NCBI GenBank assembly: GCA_009779935.1 | Contig: WRAX01000012.1 | Span: forward strand, 1-63,899 | Source of the DNA: Defluviitaleaceae bacterium | Lineage (GTDB): Bacteria; Bacillota; Clostridia; Lachnospirales; WRAX01 | DNA: 63,899 nt | Reading direction: 5' to 3' | Shown: positions 27,221 to 35,977 of the stretch, piece after piece | Position numbering within the stretch: position 1 is the first letter of the stretch | Layout of the letters: each line of letters begins with the position of its first letter | Made by a program: the position numbers and the translations under genes | The notes under the pieces: model-generated | What the model was told of the DNA's origin: nothing | Databases searched by the model: none | The model's input: only the letters and a program-made list of their open reading frames with translations

Positions 27221-27370
27221 AATTTGTTTCTCCTCTCGGTTTTTGTATTTTTGAGGGTGCTTCCCTCTGACTTAAATACATTGTAACAGGCAAGTGTAAA
27301 CTAAAAACCATTAAAAGGTTACAAAAATATAAACAAAGGTAAAATGGTGGTAAACTAAAAACCGCCCCTG

Positions 27371-28075
27371 CTATAAGCAAAAGCGGTAACCTGCACCCCA
27401 AACCGTTTGTATATGGGCGGGATTTTGCGGGTCTTTTTCAATTTTTTCCCGCAGGCGGCTTATGTGTACGGCAACCGTTTTTAAGTCGCCGAAGCTATCC
27501 ATGCCCCAAATACGCTCGTATAAATGTTCTTTGCTAAAAACCATGTCGGGATTGGAAGCCATAAATACAAGCAATTCATATTCCTTGTTTTTAAGTTCAA
27601 TTTCTGTGCCATGGGCATAAACCCTGTGGGTTGCAAGGTTAATTAAGATCGCGCCAACCTTTACCTCATTGGTTCGCTTATCCGAGCCGCCCTCGCCCTG
27701 CCTGCTCCTCAATCTTTCATATTGGGCAAGGTTTGCCTTTACTCTAGCCACAAGCTCCGTCGGCGAAAAGGGCTTTGCCATATAATCATCCGCACCCAAG
27801 CCCAAGCCCCGTATCTTATCGGCTTCGTCCCCCTTAGCTGTTACCATAATAATAGGAATGTCCACATCACCACGGATGCCCCTGCAAATGTCAATACCAT
27901 TCATGCCCGGCAGCATTAAATCCAATAATATTAAATCAAATTTTTCGGCTTTGGCTATTTTATAACCCTCCAACCCGTCCGTTGCGATTGTTATGTCAAA
28001 GCCCTCAATCTCCAAAAAATCCCGCTGTATTTCAGCGATTGATATGTCATCCTCAATTATCAAAATCTTTTTCAC
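27371..28075 (-). CDS. OmpR/PhoB-family response regulator
   Basis: Two domains: a receiver (1-120) with acidic pocket IEDD, phospho-acceptor in LILLDLMLPGMNG (about Asp51) and conserved Lys in MAKPFSP; and a C-terminal winged-helix DNA-binding domain (about 135-232) with KEYELLVFMASNPDMVFSKE and the recognition-helix region KTVAVHISRLREKIE. It overlaps the histidine kinase gene by four bases (ATGA). Likely target: the adjacent exporter operon 150 bases downstream, by context only. Confidence 0.94.
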   Translation of the reverse strand: MKKILIIEDDISIAEIQRDFLEIEGFDITIATDGLEGYKIAKAEKFDLILLDLMLPGMNGIDICRGIRGDVDIPIIMVTAKGDEADKIRGLGLGADDYMAKPFSPTELVARVKANLAQYERLRSRQGEGGSDKRTNEVKVGAILINLATHRVYAHGTEIELKNKEYELLVFMASNPDMVFSKEHLYERIWGMDSFGDLKTVAVHISRLREKIEKDPQNPAHIQTVWGAGYRFCL

Positions 28076-29367
28076 GGCATCATGCCCCCCTCGTATAATG
28101 GCAAGGTGATTATAACTGCAAGGCCACCCTCGTCCACATTCTCAGCTCTGATTGTACCGCCCAACTGCTCAATAATTTTTGCAGATATGGCAAGCCCCAA
28201 CCCGCTGCCCCCGGCAGGATTATTCCGTGAAGCATCACCCCGCACAAATATATCAAACATTTTGGTAAGCAAATCATCAGGAACGCCCACACCATTATCT
28301 TTAATACTAATAACCACCTTGCCACTGTGGTTTTGGCAAGTTATTTCTGCTTGGACGCTGCCACCCCTGCCGCTATACTTCACACTATTGCCCAAAATAT
28401 TTTGCAGCACATTTCTAAATTGCACCACATCGATTTGGGCAAAATCCCCTTGGGTATTCTTGCTAAACACGACCCGAAGCCCAATTTCCCTATATTCATC
28501 CTCAAACCCGGCTACCATCTTCCCAAGTTCGTCCCCGATGTCCACCACTTCCAAATTAAGGGGAAATTCACCAATATCAATTTTTGAAAATATAAATAGT
28601 TGATTTATGATATATTCTATATCCTCGGTTTTGTTTTGAATGGTAGCAAGATACTTTTCCTGTTTTTCGGGGGTGGCAGCTATGCCTTTGCGCAACCCCT
28701 CTATATACGCCTTGACGGAGGTAAGGGGCGTTCGCAAGTCGTGGGATATGCCGGCTATTAGCTCCTTGCGGTTTTTTTCATCCATCTGCCGCTGCTGCAC
28801 CATTTCATGCAGGCGAGCCGCCATTTCATTAAAGTCAGCACAAACTGCATCAAACTCGTCACCCTTGTTATAATCAATACGGTGGGTAAGGTTGCCATTA
28901 CTTATTTCGTGCACCCCATTTGCCAATGTGTTTATGGGGTTCATAATACGGCGGCTGATGTATTTGGCAATTAGGATATTGGCCAAAACAATAACGACAA
29001 TTAGGTAAACCACTGTAACCGGCAAAAAGGTTCTTGATGGGTTGTGAAAATCATATATGCCCTGCCTGTAATGGTCTGCAATAATAATTATATAGTCCCC
29101 CAAATCCGAACGGAACATTGAAATGTTACTTGTTATATAAGCAAAATCCCCTCTCAAAAGGGCTTCATCAGCCTGGGATGCGCCAACCACGGGTATATGG
29201 GGCATATCTGTAAAACGCTCGCCAAATATACCGCCTCGTGTTTGGGCATCATTATCAATAATAACCAAGCGCACCCCCAAATAAGTGAATCCGGTTATAA
29301 TCACAGGAAAAATAATCATTAAAATATTTGTTATTAACAAACGTCGCCTTATTGTCAATTTAATCAC
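28072..29367 (-). CDS. membrane sensor histidine kinase
   Basis: Two membrane segments (about 8-30 and 112-135) bracket an extracellular sensor of about 80 residues. A HAMP linker, HisKA with GISHDLRTPLTSVKAYIEG (phospho-acceptor His in ISHDLRTP) and an HATPase domain with NVLQNILGNSVKYS, IKDNGVGVP and AGGSGLGLAISAKI follow. It starts with GTG at 29367 or TTG at 29358; AAGGTG lies six bases before the TTG, so the TTG is slightly favoured. Encoded first in a kinase-regulator pair between the ribosomal protection gene and the exporter operon. Confidence 0.92.
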   Translation of the reverse strand: MIKLTIRRRLLITNILMIIFPVIITGFTYLGVRLVIIDNDAQTRGGIFGERFTDMPHIPVVGASQADEALLRGDFAYITSNISMFRSDLGDYIIIIADHYRQGIYDFHNPSRTFLPVTVVYLIVVIVLANILIAKYISRRIMNPINTLANGVHEISNGNLTHRIDYNKGDEFDAVCADFNEMAARLHEMVQQRQMDEKNRKELIAGISHDLRTPLTSVKAYIEGLRKGIAATPEKQEKYLATIQNKTEDIEYIINQLFIFSKIDIGEFPLNLEVVDIGDELGKMVAGFEDEYREIGLRVVFSKNTQGDFAQIDVVQFRNVLQNILGNSVKYSGRGGSVQAEITCQNHSGKVVISIKDNGVGVPDDLLTKMFDIFVRGDASRNNPAGGSGLGLAISAKIIEQLGGTIRAENVDEGGLAVIITLPLYEGGMMP

Positions 29368-29520
29368 CTTTGAATTTATTTTTCGTATTATATTGCATAA
29401 AAGTAAAATAGGGGTAAACCGGAGTTTAATAGAATGTTAAATTTTCGATGCCACTGCATTTTACAGTGTTTTACATAATACATCATAACATTGTGCGGCA
29501 AAATTTTCAAGAGCAAGTGA

Positions 29521-29564
29521 AAAAGGTAAGGGCGAGATATCTATATCCCACCCTTACTTTTTTT
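29521..29564 (-). terminator. rho-independent terminator after the ribosomal protection gene
   Basis: GTAAGGGTGGGATATAGATA and TATCTCGCCCTTAC (minus-strand view) form a long stem followed by CTTTTTC, right after the stop at 29572. The remaining ~150 bases up to the kinase gene are A/T rich, and I see no other feature there. Confidence 0.75.
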
Positions 29565-29571
29565 CAAAATT

Positions 29572-31512
29572 TCATTGTGCCCCGCTCTTATACATAAGGT
29601 ATAGTGCTTTGTTGGCTGCTAAGTTAATTTCATCTTCATTAACTTTGGTCGGATCAAAGGGCATATCTTTATAGCCTTGGAATTTTGTGACCCACACTCC
29701 CCGCCCCTCGGTATATCCACCTATTTTCGCACCATAATCCCTGCATGTGTCAGCGGGGATTGTGCCCGTTATGCGTATAAAGTCATCATCGGCATCGGGA
29801 AGGGTTGTTGTTTGCTCGATTGCAGCGTGCATACGTTGCAGGTCTCCAAGGGCTTTTGATGTGGACTGTGCCGGGGCACGTAACTCGAAATGCAAGTATG
29901 GCTCTAACAGCATCATGCTTGCTGCAGCAAAAGCCTCCATCAGCAAAAGGGGGATTAGATTGCGGAAATCTGAAGGTGTGGACATTACGCTGTCATAATC
30001 AGCATAATCAAACGCTATCTTCACATCTGTAATTTCCCATCCATATACGCCCTTTTTGCAAGTTTCCATAACAGCCTCTTCCACAGCATTTTGAAAGGTT
30101 TTAGCAAGGTCGCCCAAGGAAATTTCTGATGTGTATTGCAAACCGCTTCCACGGGCAAGGGGCTCGATCCGCAGACCCGCCCCGGCGGCAAATGGGGTGC
30201 CGCTTCTGTAAATAAGGGCTTTTGATGAAGCCGAGACCGTTGGCGTCTCCATGTAAATGGTTGAAGCTTTGGAAAAAGCGGTGCAAATGCCATAACGCTC
30301 CATTAAAAGCTCTTTTAGGATTTCTTGTTGAACCTCGCCAAACATTCTAACAGCCAACTTTTTGCCAATGGATAAATCCAACATAGGGTCTTCGTCTGCA
30401 AGTACTACCAATGCCTCATATAGCGCACGGGCTTGTTCGGGCAGGGTCGGCGACACTTCTACGCTTAGGGTGGGGCGTGCCAATTGCATATTTCGCATTG
30501 CTCCCCAGGCATCGCCCAATATATCCCCAATCTTCATATCCTTAATATACAAAATCCCTATGTCGCCCGCTTCGATAGTGCTACGATTGACAATTTTGCC
30601 GTTTTCCAATCCCGCAATGCGGGTTAACTTTTCTTCCTTGCCCTTGCTGCCATATTTAACTATTTGCCGCAAATGTAAACTGCCTTGAAAAAGACGGATA
30701 TAAACCAACCGTTCTTTGTAAATATTTTGCACTTTAAACACTACACCTGATAGCGGGGCATCGTTATTATTTGGCGAACAAGGCAAATAAAAGGGCAACT
30801 GGTCAAGAAGCCACTGCACACCAATACCATGCAGGGCACTGCCAAAGAAAACAGGGTAAAGTTGCCCTTGTTTTGTGTGGCGGGTTAAGCTGTTATAAAA
30901 CCGTGGCCCTGTGATTTCCTCGCCATTTACAAAGCAAGCCATTAAGTCATCATCCAGCATATATAGGGCATCGCCGCTTTGCTCCATCATCTCATCATCA
31001 GAAAACGGGGTTATTTCGTTATTAGCCCCAACCTTTTGGGTGCGCACAAGCCGCCCGCCCATGTATGCGCAAGCCTCGTCGGCCACTTTATCTGCACCGG
31101 CACCCATTCTATCAATTTTATTGATAAAAATCACCGCAGGCATCCTTTGCGCCATAATGGCATCCATCAAAATGCGGGTTTGTGACTGCAACCCTTCCTT
31201 AGCGGAAATAACCAGCACAACCCCGTCAAGCACCTGCAAGCTGCGCTCCACCTCCGCCACAAAATCCACATGGCCGGGGGTGTCAATAATATTAAACTTA
31301 ATATCATCCTTAAAAAATGAGGTGGCGGCAGCTTTTACGCTTATGCCACGCCTTCGCTCCACGTCCATGGAGTCCGTCTGGGTGTCGCCTTTGTCCACCC
31401 GCCCTACTTTATTAATGGCCCCGCCCAAATACAATATATTCTCCGTTAGAGTAGTTTTGCCCGCATCCACATGGGCTATTATTCCTATATTCAGTTTTTT
31501 CAAGCACATCAT
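29572..31512 (-). CDS. tetracycline-resistance-type ribosomal protection protein (EF-G-like GTPase)
   Basis: GTPase of the TetM/TetO/TetB(P) class, which binds the ribosome like EF-G and dislodges tetracycline. G1 AHVDAGKT, switch II DTPGHVDF and G4 NKIDRMG are intact. Domains II to V follow, with the C-terminal ALYLMYKSGAQ resembling the TetM tail. The sequence is clearly diverged from the common tet(M) and tet(O) forms known to me, so spectrum is unproven; a translation-factor role is an alternative. The listed start is ATG 31512, but TTG 31503 (KKLNIGI) fits AAGGGATG spacing and the family start better. The gene sits behind a consensus promoter, a leader peptide and an attenuator hairpin, and is overlapped by a small ORF. 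Confidence 0.88.
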   Translation of the reverse strand: MMCLKKLNIGIIAHVDAGKTTLTENILYLGGAINKVGRVDKGDTQTDSMDVERRRGISVKAAATSFFKDDIKFNIIDTPGHVDFVAEVERSLQVLDGVVLVISAKEGLQSQTRILMDAIMAQRMPAVIFINKIDRMGAGADKVADEACAYMGGRLVRTQKVGANNEITPFSDDEMMEQSGDALYMLDDDLMACFVNGEEITGPRFYNSLTRHTKQGQLYPVFFGSALHGIGVQWLLDQLPFYLPCSPNNNDAPLSGVVFKVQNIYKERLVYIRLFQGSLHLRQIVKYGSKGKEEKLTRIAGLENGKIVNRSTIEAGDIGILYIKDMKIGDILGDAWGAMRNMQLARPTLSVEVSPTLPEQARALYEALVVLADEDPMLDLSIGKKLAVRMFGEVQQEILKELLMERYGICTAFSKASTIYMETPTVSASSKALIYRSGTPFAAGAGLRIEPLARGSGLQYTSEISLGDLAKTFQNAVEEAVMETCKKGVYGWEITDVKIAFDYADYDSVMSTPSDFRNLIPLLLMEAFAAASMMLLEPYLHFELRAPAQSTSKALGDLQRMHAAIEQTTTLPDADDDFIRITGTIPADTCRDYGAKIGGYTEGRGVWVTKFQGYKDMPFDPTKVNEDEINLAANKALYLMYKSGAQ

Positions 31513-31555
31513 CCCTTTTTATTAAGATTATCTGATTTGATGTGTTTTTCGCCAT
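31412..31555 (-). CDS. small ORF (47 aa) with strong ribosome binding site overlapping the start of the protection gene
   Basis: Begins MAKNTSNQIILIKRDDV behind AAGGAGG at ideal spacing, the best ribosome binding site of this transcript. It runs 101 bases into the GTPase gene in another frame and ends ...YIVFGRGH. Ribosomes loading here would pass over the weaker start region of the GTPase, so it may couple or control its translation. The overlapping part is just the GTPase gene read out of frame, so I do not claim a functional peptide. Confidence 0.4.
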   Translation of the reverse strand: MAKNTSNQIILIKRDDVLEKTEYRNNSPCGCGQNYSNGEYIVFGRGH

Positions 31556-31583
31556 ATGATAAAACCTCCTTAAAATTGAACAC

Positions 31584-31611
31584 AAAAAAGACACGACCTT
31601 TTTGACGTGTC
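31584..31611 (-). terminator. transcription attenuator hairpin in the leader of the protection gene
   Basis: On the minus strand GACACG and CGTGTC pair around TCAAAAAGGT, followed by TTTTTT, upstream of the coding region and downstream of the leader peptide. A terminator in this place can act as an attenuator relieved when ribosomes stall or slow, as known for tet(M). Confidence 0.75.
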
Positions 31612-31675
31612 CAGTGTATCCGAAAAAAATCGAAAAACTATTAACGAAAGGCAGTTGCTTGTGCAATCTTCAATT

Positions 31676-31702
31676 TTAGTTAAAAATCACCGCATATAAC
31701 AT
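31676..31702 (-). CDS. leader peptide MLYAVIFN of the protection gene
   Basis: Eight codons, ATG TTA TAT GCG GTG ATT TTT AAC TAA, nine bases after AAAGGAG and about 30 bases after the predicted transcription start. A short peptide with its own ribosome binding site between promoter and attenuator is the classical layout of ribosome-sensing resistance leaders. Confidence 0.65.
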   Translation of the reverse strand: MLYAVIFN

Positions 31703-31738
31703 TAAAAACAACTCCTTTCGAAACCAAACTTCACATAT

Positions 31739-31767
31739 AGTATATCACATATTTTTTTGGTTGTCAA
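31739..31767 (-). promoter_or_regulatory. sigma-A promoter of the ribosomal protection gene
   Basis: Minus-strand TTGACA (31762-31767) and TATACT (31739-31744) are separated by exactly 17 bases. Predicted start about 31731, giving a leader of over 200 bases before the GTPase. The sequence from here to 31953 shows no other gene. Confidence 0.85.
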
Positions 31768-31953
31768 GAGCCATTTTCAGGTTGGTTTTTACGTATGTAA
31801 TATTGCTATAACACCCTTTCTCCTCACTCCCAAAGACATACAGGCCAAAAATATGCTAACATCACCGCCGCCATATTTCTATGCAACAATATAAAACGTT
31901 GAAAATATAACAAAGCCATGATATACTAAATTAAAAACTAAGGAGAGTCTCAT

Positions 31954-32454
31954 ATGCGTCTTCCTCCAAATTTCTTCAAACAACCCGCTGTTAATCTTGC
32001 GCCGCTTTTACTTGGCAAAATGCTTTGCCGCAAAATAGGTATGGAAGTTGTCCGCTTTGCCATAACGGAAACAGAGGCCTATGCAGGCGAAAGCGATACC
32101 GCCTGCCATGCCCACAAAGGCAAAACCCCCCGCACCACTGTTATGTATGGGGAAAGCGGCATCGCTTATGTTTATTTGTGTTATGGCATCCATCACCTAC
32201 TAAATGTGGTGGCGGCAGATGTTGGGGAGCCCGAAGCCGTGTTGATTCGTGGGATAGGGGGCATATCCGGTCCCGGGCGGCTTACCAAGGCCTTGCAAAT
32301 TGATATGAAGTTTAATAAGACAAACTTAATAACATCGGATGAGCTTTGGTTGGAGGATGGCATACAGCTTCCATATATAACCACACCACGAATAGGAATT
32401 GGTTATGCAAGTGAAGAGGATAAAGCGCAGTTATGGCGTTTTGTTGCCGTTTAG
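31954..32454 (+). CDS. DNA-3-methyladenine glycosylase (AAG/MPG family)
   Basis: Base-excision enzyme removing alkylated purines, of the monofunctional AAG family. Marks: LLGKMLCRKI, ITETEAYAGESDTACHAHKG (with the catalytic glutamate and the YxGxxDxA motif), MYGESGIAYVYLCYGIHHLLN and GISGPGRLTKALQI. 166 residues, shorter than the usual ~200, apparently lacking the final strand. AAGGAGAG precedes the start. It is convergent with, and overlaps by 24 bases, the DUF421 gene. Confidence 0.92.
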   Translation: MRLPPNFFKQPAVNLAPLLLGKMLCRKIGMEVVRFAITETEAYAGESDTACHAHKGKTPRTTVMYGESGIAYVYLCYGIHHLLNVVAADVGEPEAVLIRGIGGISGPGRLTKALQIDMKFNKTNLITSDELWLEDGIQLPYITTPRIGIGYASEEDKAQLWRFVAV

Positions 32455-33135
32455 GCTGTTGCGTGCCATGCGGTTTTGTATATACAGACTTCTATCCTGT
32501 TGCAGCTCTGCATAAAAGACATGCTTAACATCTTTTACCCCTTGTTTTTTTAATTCGGCATTTAGCTGCTCATGGCTATATCCAAGCTCTACCAAATTCT
32601 TTTCCACAATTTTTCCATCTGTAATGATTTCGGATGGCATCCCGGTGGATTGGGGCGGGATTTGCATATCCTCCTTGGTAACGGGATTTTTGTTTGTTTT
32701 TTTCATTACTGTTAACGCACCGTTTGGCTCTAAAATTGCATATTCCACATCCATTACAGAAAATACTTGGTTTAGCCTAAGCTGCATGGACAAATCGTCC
32801 AAGTTTAACCTTTGCTTTCTTAACACCTCCTCCAAAATAAGCCCTTGCTTGATTACTATTGTGGGCTGACCATCCATCAAAACCCTGGCAGCAGGGCTTT
32901 TTAGGCTTATCCATTCTATAATAAGAACTAAAAGACTCCATAAAATTAAAGCCATCACACCATCCACAATGCGTATTTCCTTTTGCATCACCATTTCACT
33001 TGCCATGCTGCCTAAGGCAATTCCTGTTATATAGGTAAATACCGTAAGCTGACTAAGTTGTTTTTTGCCCAGTAAACGGGTAAGGGCTAAAAGTATTACA
33101 AAACCCAGCAATGTGCGTATTGCTGTATCCAGCAT
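32431..33135 (-). CDS. DUF421 (YetF-type) membrane protein
   Basis: Three N-terminal membrane helices with the family start [20 protein letters not shown] and the conserved [14 protein letters not shown], then a cytosolic two-lobed domain ([30 protein letters not shown]). YetF/YcaP proteins are widespread in Bacillota and function is not settled; some are sporulation-linked. GGAGAG precedes the ATG. Confidence 0.88.
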   Translation of the reverse strand: MLDTAIRTLLGFVILLALTRLLGKKQLSQLTVFTYITGIALGSMASEMVMQKEIRIVDGVMALILWSLLVLIIEWISLKSPAARVLMDGQPTIVIKQGLILEEVLRKQRLNLDDLSMQLRLNQVFSVMDVEYAILEPNGALTVMKKTNKNPVTKEDMQIPPQSTGMPSEIITDGKIVEKNLVELGYSHEQLNAELKKQGVKDVKHVFYAELQQDRSLYIQNRMARNSLNGNKTP

Positions 33136-33225
33136 AATATCTCTCCTTTTCCAATTATTGTGCGGAATGTGTCGTGTTTTATACTAATGCAACTTGGACA
33201 ATCTAAATCCGAGGTGATTTGCGAA

Positions 33226-34656
33226 ATGGCGACAAACGGTTGGAATCTTCAAAATACCTATTTGGGGCTACCCGAGATTTTTTATTGTAACCAAAAACCC
33301 TCCTTGGCTCCTGCCCCTAAGATGGTTATTTTTAATCAAATCCTGGCAGGAGAATTGGGACTGGATGGTGGGTTTTTAGAATCCTCTCCGGAAATATTTG
33401 CAGGAAATGTTTTGCCGGTTGGGGCTTGTCCCATATCACAAGCATATGCCGGATATCAATTTGGCCACTTTGCCATGCTGGGGGATGGGCGAGCCGTTTT
33501 ATTGGGAGAGCAAATAACGCCAAAAGGGCAGCGATTTGATATACAACTAAAGGGGTCAGGCTCCACGCCCTATTCCCGCAGGGGCGATGGGTTGGCAAGC
33601 CTTTTGCCCATGCTTAGGGAATATATTATCAGCGAGGCCATGTATGCTTTGGGCATTCCCACCACCCGCTCGTTGGCGGTGGTGCTTACCGGCGGAAAAG
33701 TTGTTAGGGAAACGGTGTTGCCGGGAGCGGTATTAACCCGGGTGGCGACCAGCCATATTCGAATCGGCACTTTCAACTTTGCGGCGGCCTATGGAAGCAA
33801 GGAGGATTTGGCGGCCTTAGCAAACTATACCATATGGAGGCATTTTCCGTGGCTGGAGGATGCCAAGGACAAGTATCTGCTATTTTTTCGGGAGGTTGTT
33901 AAGCTTAAAGCGGAGTTAATAGCCAAATGGCAACTGATAGGATTTGTCCACGGCGTAATGAACACGGACAATGGAGCCATTTCCGGCGAAACCATAGATT
34001 ATGGTCCTTGTGCATTTATGGATGTTTATGACCAAAATACTGTGTTTAGCTCCATAGACACAGGCGGGCGATATGCTTACAAAAATCAACCGTCAATAGG
34101 GGCTTGGAATTTAGCAAGGTTAGCAGAATCACTTTGCCCTTTGTTTCACCATAATCAGGAAGAATCGATAATCATGGCGCAGAAGGAGATTGAGGGTTAT
34201 TGGGGCGTTTATAAGAAAAATTGGATGCAGGGGATGCGGGCTAAGCTTGGGCTAATAAATCAAGAAGAGAGTGACGAATCTTTAATTTTGGAACTGTTAG
34301 ATTTGATGAAGTCACACAAACTGGATTATACCAATACATTTCGTGTGCTATCGTTCGTAAATTCGGATAAGCCATCACTTCCAGGGGGTGGCTGCTGGTT
34401 GGAACGCTGGATTGCAAGGTTGGGCAAGCAACCCATAAACGTAAATAAGGCATGCGAAATTATGCAAGCTAACAATCCTGCCGTTATTCCCAGAAATTAT
34501 TGGGTTGAGGAGGCTCTGTATGCGGCAAGCGAAGGAGATGTGACAGTTATGGAAGACTTACTAAGGGCTTTAAGTAACCCCTTTAAGGATTCGGAGAAGT
34601 ATGCTTATGTGCCGGAGGGATGCGGTTGTGGTTACAGAACGTTTTGCGGTACGTAA
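33226..34656 (+). CDS. selO: SelO-type protein adenylyltransferase (YdiU/UPF0061)
   Basis: Pseudokinase-fold enzyme that transfers AMP to serine, threonine or tyrosine of proteins, linked to oxidative stress. Family blocks: [69 protein letters not shown], and the catalytic [20 protein letters not shown] with the metal-binding Asp of DYGP. 476 residues, normal. The start is set by GAGGTG nine bases upstream; longer in-frame readings lack one. The C-terminus is cysteine-rich ([12 protein letters not shown]), where many SelO proteins end in a redox Cys/Sec motif. No UGA or selenocysteine signal is involved; the gene ends in TAA. Confidence 0.94.
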   Translation: MATNGWNLQNTYLGLPEIFYCNQKPSLAPAPKMVIFNQILAGELGLDGGFLESSPEIFAGNVLPVGACPISQAYAGYQFGHFAMLGDGRAVLLGEQITPKGQRFDIQLKGSGSTPYSRRGDGLASLLPMLREYIISEAMYALGIPTTRSLAVVLTGGKVVRETVLPGAVLTRVATSHIRIGTFNFAAAYGSKEDLAALANYTIWRHFPWLEDAKDKYLLFFREVVKLKAELIAKWQLIGFVHGVMNTDNGAISGETIDYGPCAFMDVYDQNTVFSSIDTGGRYAYKNQPSIGAWNLARLAESLCPLFHHNQEESIIMAQKEIEGYWGVYKKNWMQGMRAKLGLINQEESDESLILELLDLMKSHKLDYTNTFRVLSFVNSDKPSLPGGGCWLERWIARLGKQPINVNKACEIMQANNPAVIPRNYWVEEALYAASEGDVTVMEDLLRALSNPFKDSEKYAYVPEGCGCGYRTFCGT

Positions 34657-34733
34657 GCCACCCCAAAGTCTTTATTGATTTTATTGTCGAAACGTGTTAT
34701 AATTACAAAAACAAATGAAGGGAGCTGTTTATT

Positions 34734-34949
34734 ATGCGAATTTCACCTCAACAAACAGAAAAGCTCTTAAAAGGCAAGCAAGCTTTCACCCAATTCGGTT
34801 TTTCCATGATGTTGACACGCTTGCGGGGCGGATATGAAAAAAATCCATCCCCAAGCACAATAACCGCCAGCACCACAGAAATCAACACATTTTTAGCAAA
34901 GTTTGAGCGCATCATGGCGGAAGATTTCGCTACAATCCAAAGCTTGTAA
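34734..34949 (+). CDS. hypothetical protein, 71 aa
   Basis: Small soluble protein, ribosome binding site GGGAGC. Starts MRISPQQTEKLLKGKQAFTQ and contains a Ser/Thr-rich middle. No recognised domain. It lies 19 bases ahead of the next gene behind a shared promoter region, so the two are probably co-expressed. Confidence 0.55.
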   Translation: MRISPQQTEKLLKGKQAFTQFGFSMMLTRLRGGYEKNPSPSTITASTTEINTFLAKFERIMAEDFATIQSL

Positions 34950-34968
34950 GCATTTAAGGAGGAAAACT

Positions 34969-35931
34969 ATGCTTTTAACATTTGATGAAACGGTTAAAAA
35001 GATAAACGAGGGCGGGTTGTTACATATTTCCGGCACCCAAACCCTATTGGAAAAGTTGCCCAAGGGCAATTGGTTGGGCGGCACCGGCGAGCATTTTATG
35101 GGTGCTGATGGTGGTGTTGTTACTAAAGAGCTTTTCTTTGTTACCCCGATGCCCTATGACACATACAAGATCCAAACTTACACAACGGATACAATTAAAA
35201 ATGTTGTAATAGATGGCTATGAAAACGGTTTTACCATAATTATTTTGCCATTTGGCACACCCATTAATGCCGAATATGCCCTAAACGCCAATAATTACGA
35301 AGAAATGTATATGCGACCCATTGCGGGTTGGGTGGCAGGTCGCAACTTGGACAATCCCGAGCAAATTCCAAAAGTTGGTAATGGGCAAGAGGGGCAGGTT
35401 TATGAGGACAAAGGCGTTGCCCTGCACGTTAAACTTCCCGAAGGCAAGGTCGCCTCTGTTAACATTGTAAATATCTTCTCCCCCGATGAAAAGCTTCCTG
35501 TTTTGGAATTTGATGAGCAAAATTTCGTTGTCCAAAACTGTATTGTGGATGGTGAAAAAACCTCCTTCGCCAGCTTTTTGAAGGAGCACAATGCAAGCTC
35601 TATGGCACCGATGATAGGAGATTATTCCGGGGCTTCTGTTAATATTTCTCTGCAAGCGGTAACGGATGATGGCGTGCAATTGGCAGCACCCCCGGCCAAG
35701 GGCATTAAATACCGTTGGGCATCACCTGTGGAAGATTATGCCGCAGCTTTCCAAAGCTATGCTAAGGAGTTGGAAAGCAAAAACATAGCCTTTGCTTGCA
35801 ACTGCCTTTACAACTTTATGTACGGCCAGCTGGAAGGCAAGCAAATCCCGGTTTTTGCAGGGCCGGCCACTTGGGGCGAAATCGCATATAAGCTTGTAAA
35901 CCAAACATTTGTGTACATCGCAATAGATTAA
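34969..35931 (+). CDS. conserved uncharacterised protein, 320 aa (DUF6976-like)
   Basis: Starts MLLTFDETVKKINEGGLLHI behind AAGGAGG. The segment LLEKLPKGNWLGGTGEHFMG is reminiscent of proteins described as DUF6976, which have no assigned activity. It also contains FACNCLYNFMYGQLEG and, near the end, GPATWGEIAYKLVNQT. No membrane segments or signal. It could be a sensor of the FIST type, whose C-terminal part has a comparable NC-rich pattern, but I am not sure. Confidence 0.6.
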   Translation: MLLTFDETVKKINEGGLLHISGTQTLLEKLPKGNWLGGTGEHFMGADGGVVTKELFFVTPMPYDTYKIQTYTTDTIKNVVIDGYENGFTIIILPFGTPINAEYALNANNYEEMYMRPIAGWVAGRNLDNPEQIPKVGNGQEGQVYEDKGVALHVKLPEGKVASVNIVNIFSPDEKLPVLEFDEQNFVVQNCIVDGEKTSFASFLKEHNASSMAPMIGDYSGASVNISLQAVTDDGVQLAAPPAKGIKYRWASPVEDYAAAFQSYAKELESKNIAFACNCLYNFMYGQLEGKQIPVFAGPATWGEIAYKLVNQTFVYIAID

Positions 35932-35940
35932 CTTAATTAT

Positions 35941-35977
35941 AAAATAGCCCGGCAACGAAATGTTGCGGGCTATTTTT
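35941..35977. terminator. bidirectional terminator between the DUF6976-like and OpuC-like operons
   Basis: AAAATAGCCCGGCAAC pairs with GTTGCGGGCTATTTT around GAAAT, with T or A runs on both sides. The stop codon of the minus-strand permease overlaps its right arm. Confidence 0.85.

Noticed and set aside
34590-34656. Selenocysteine at the SelO C-terminus
   Set aside because: The reading frame ends in TAA after Cys codons; no in-frame UGA.
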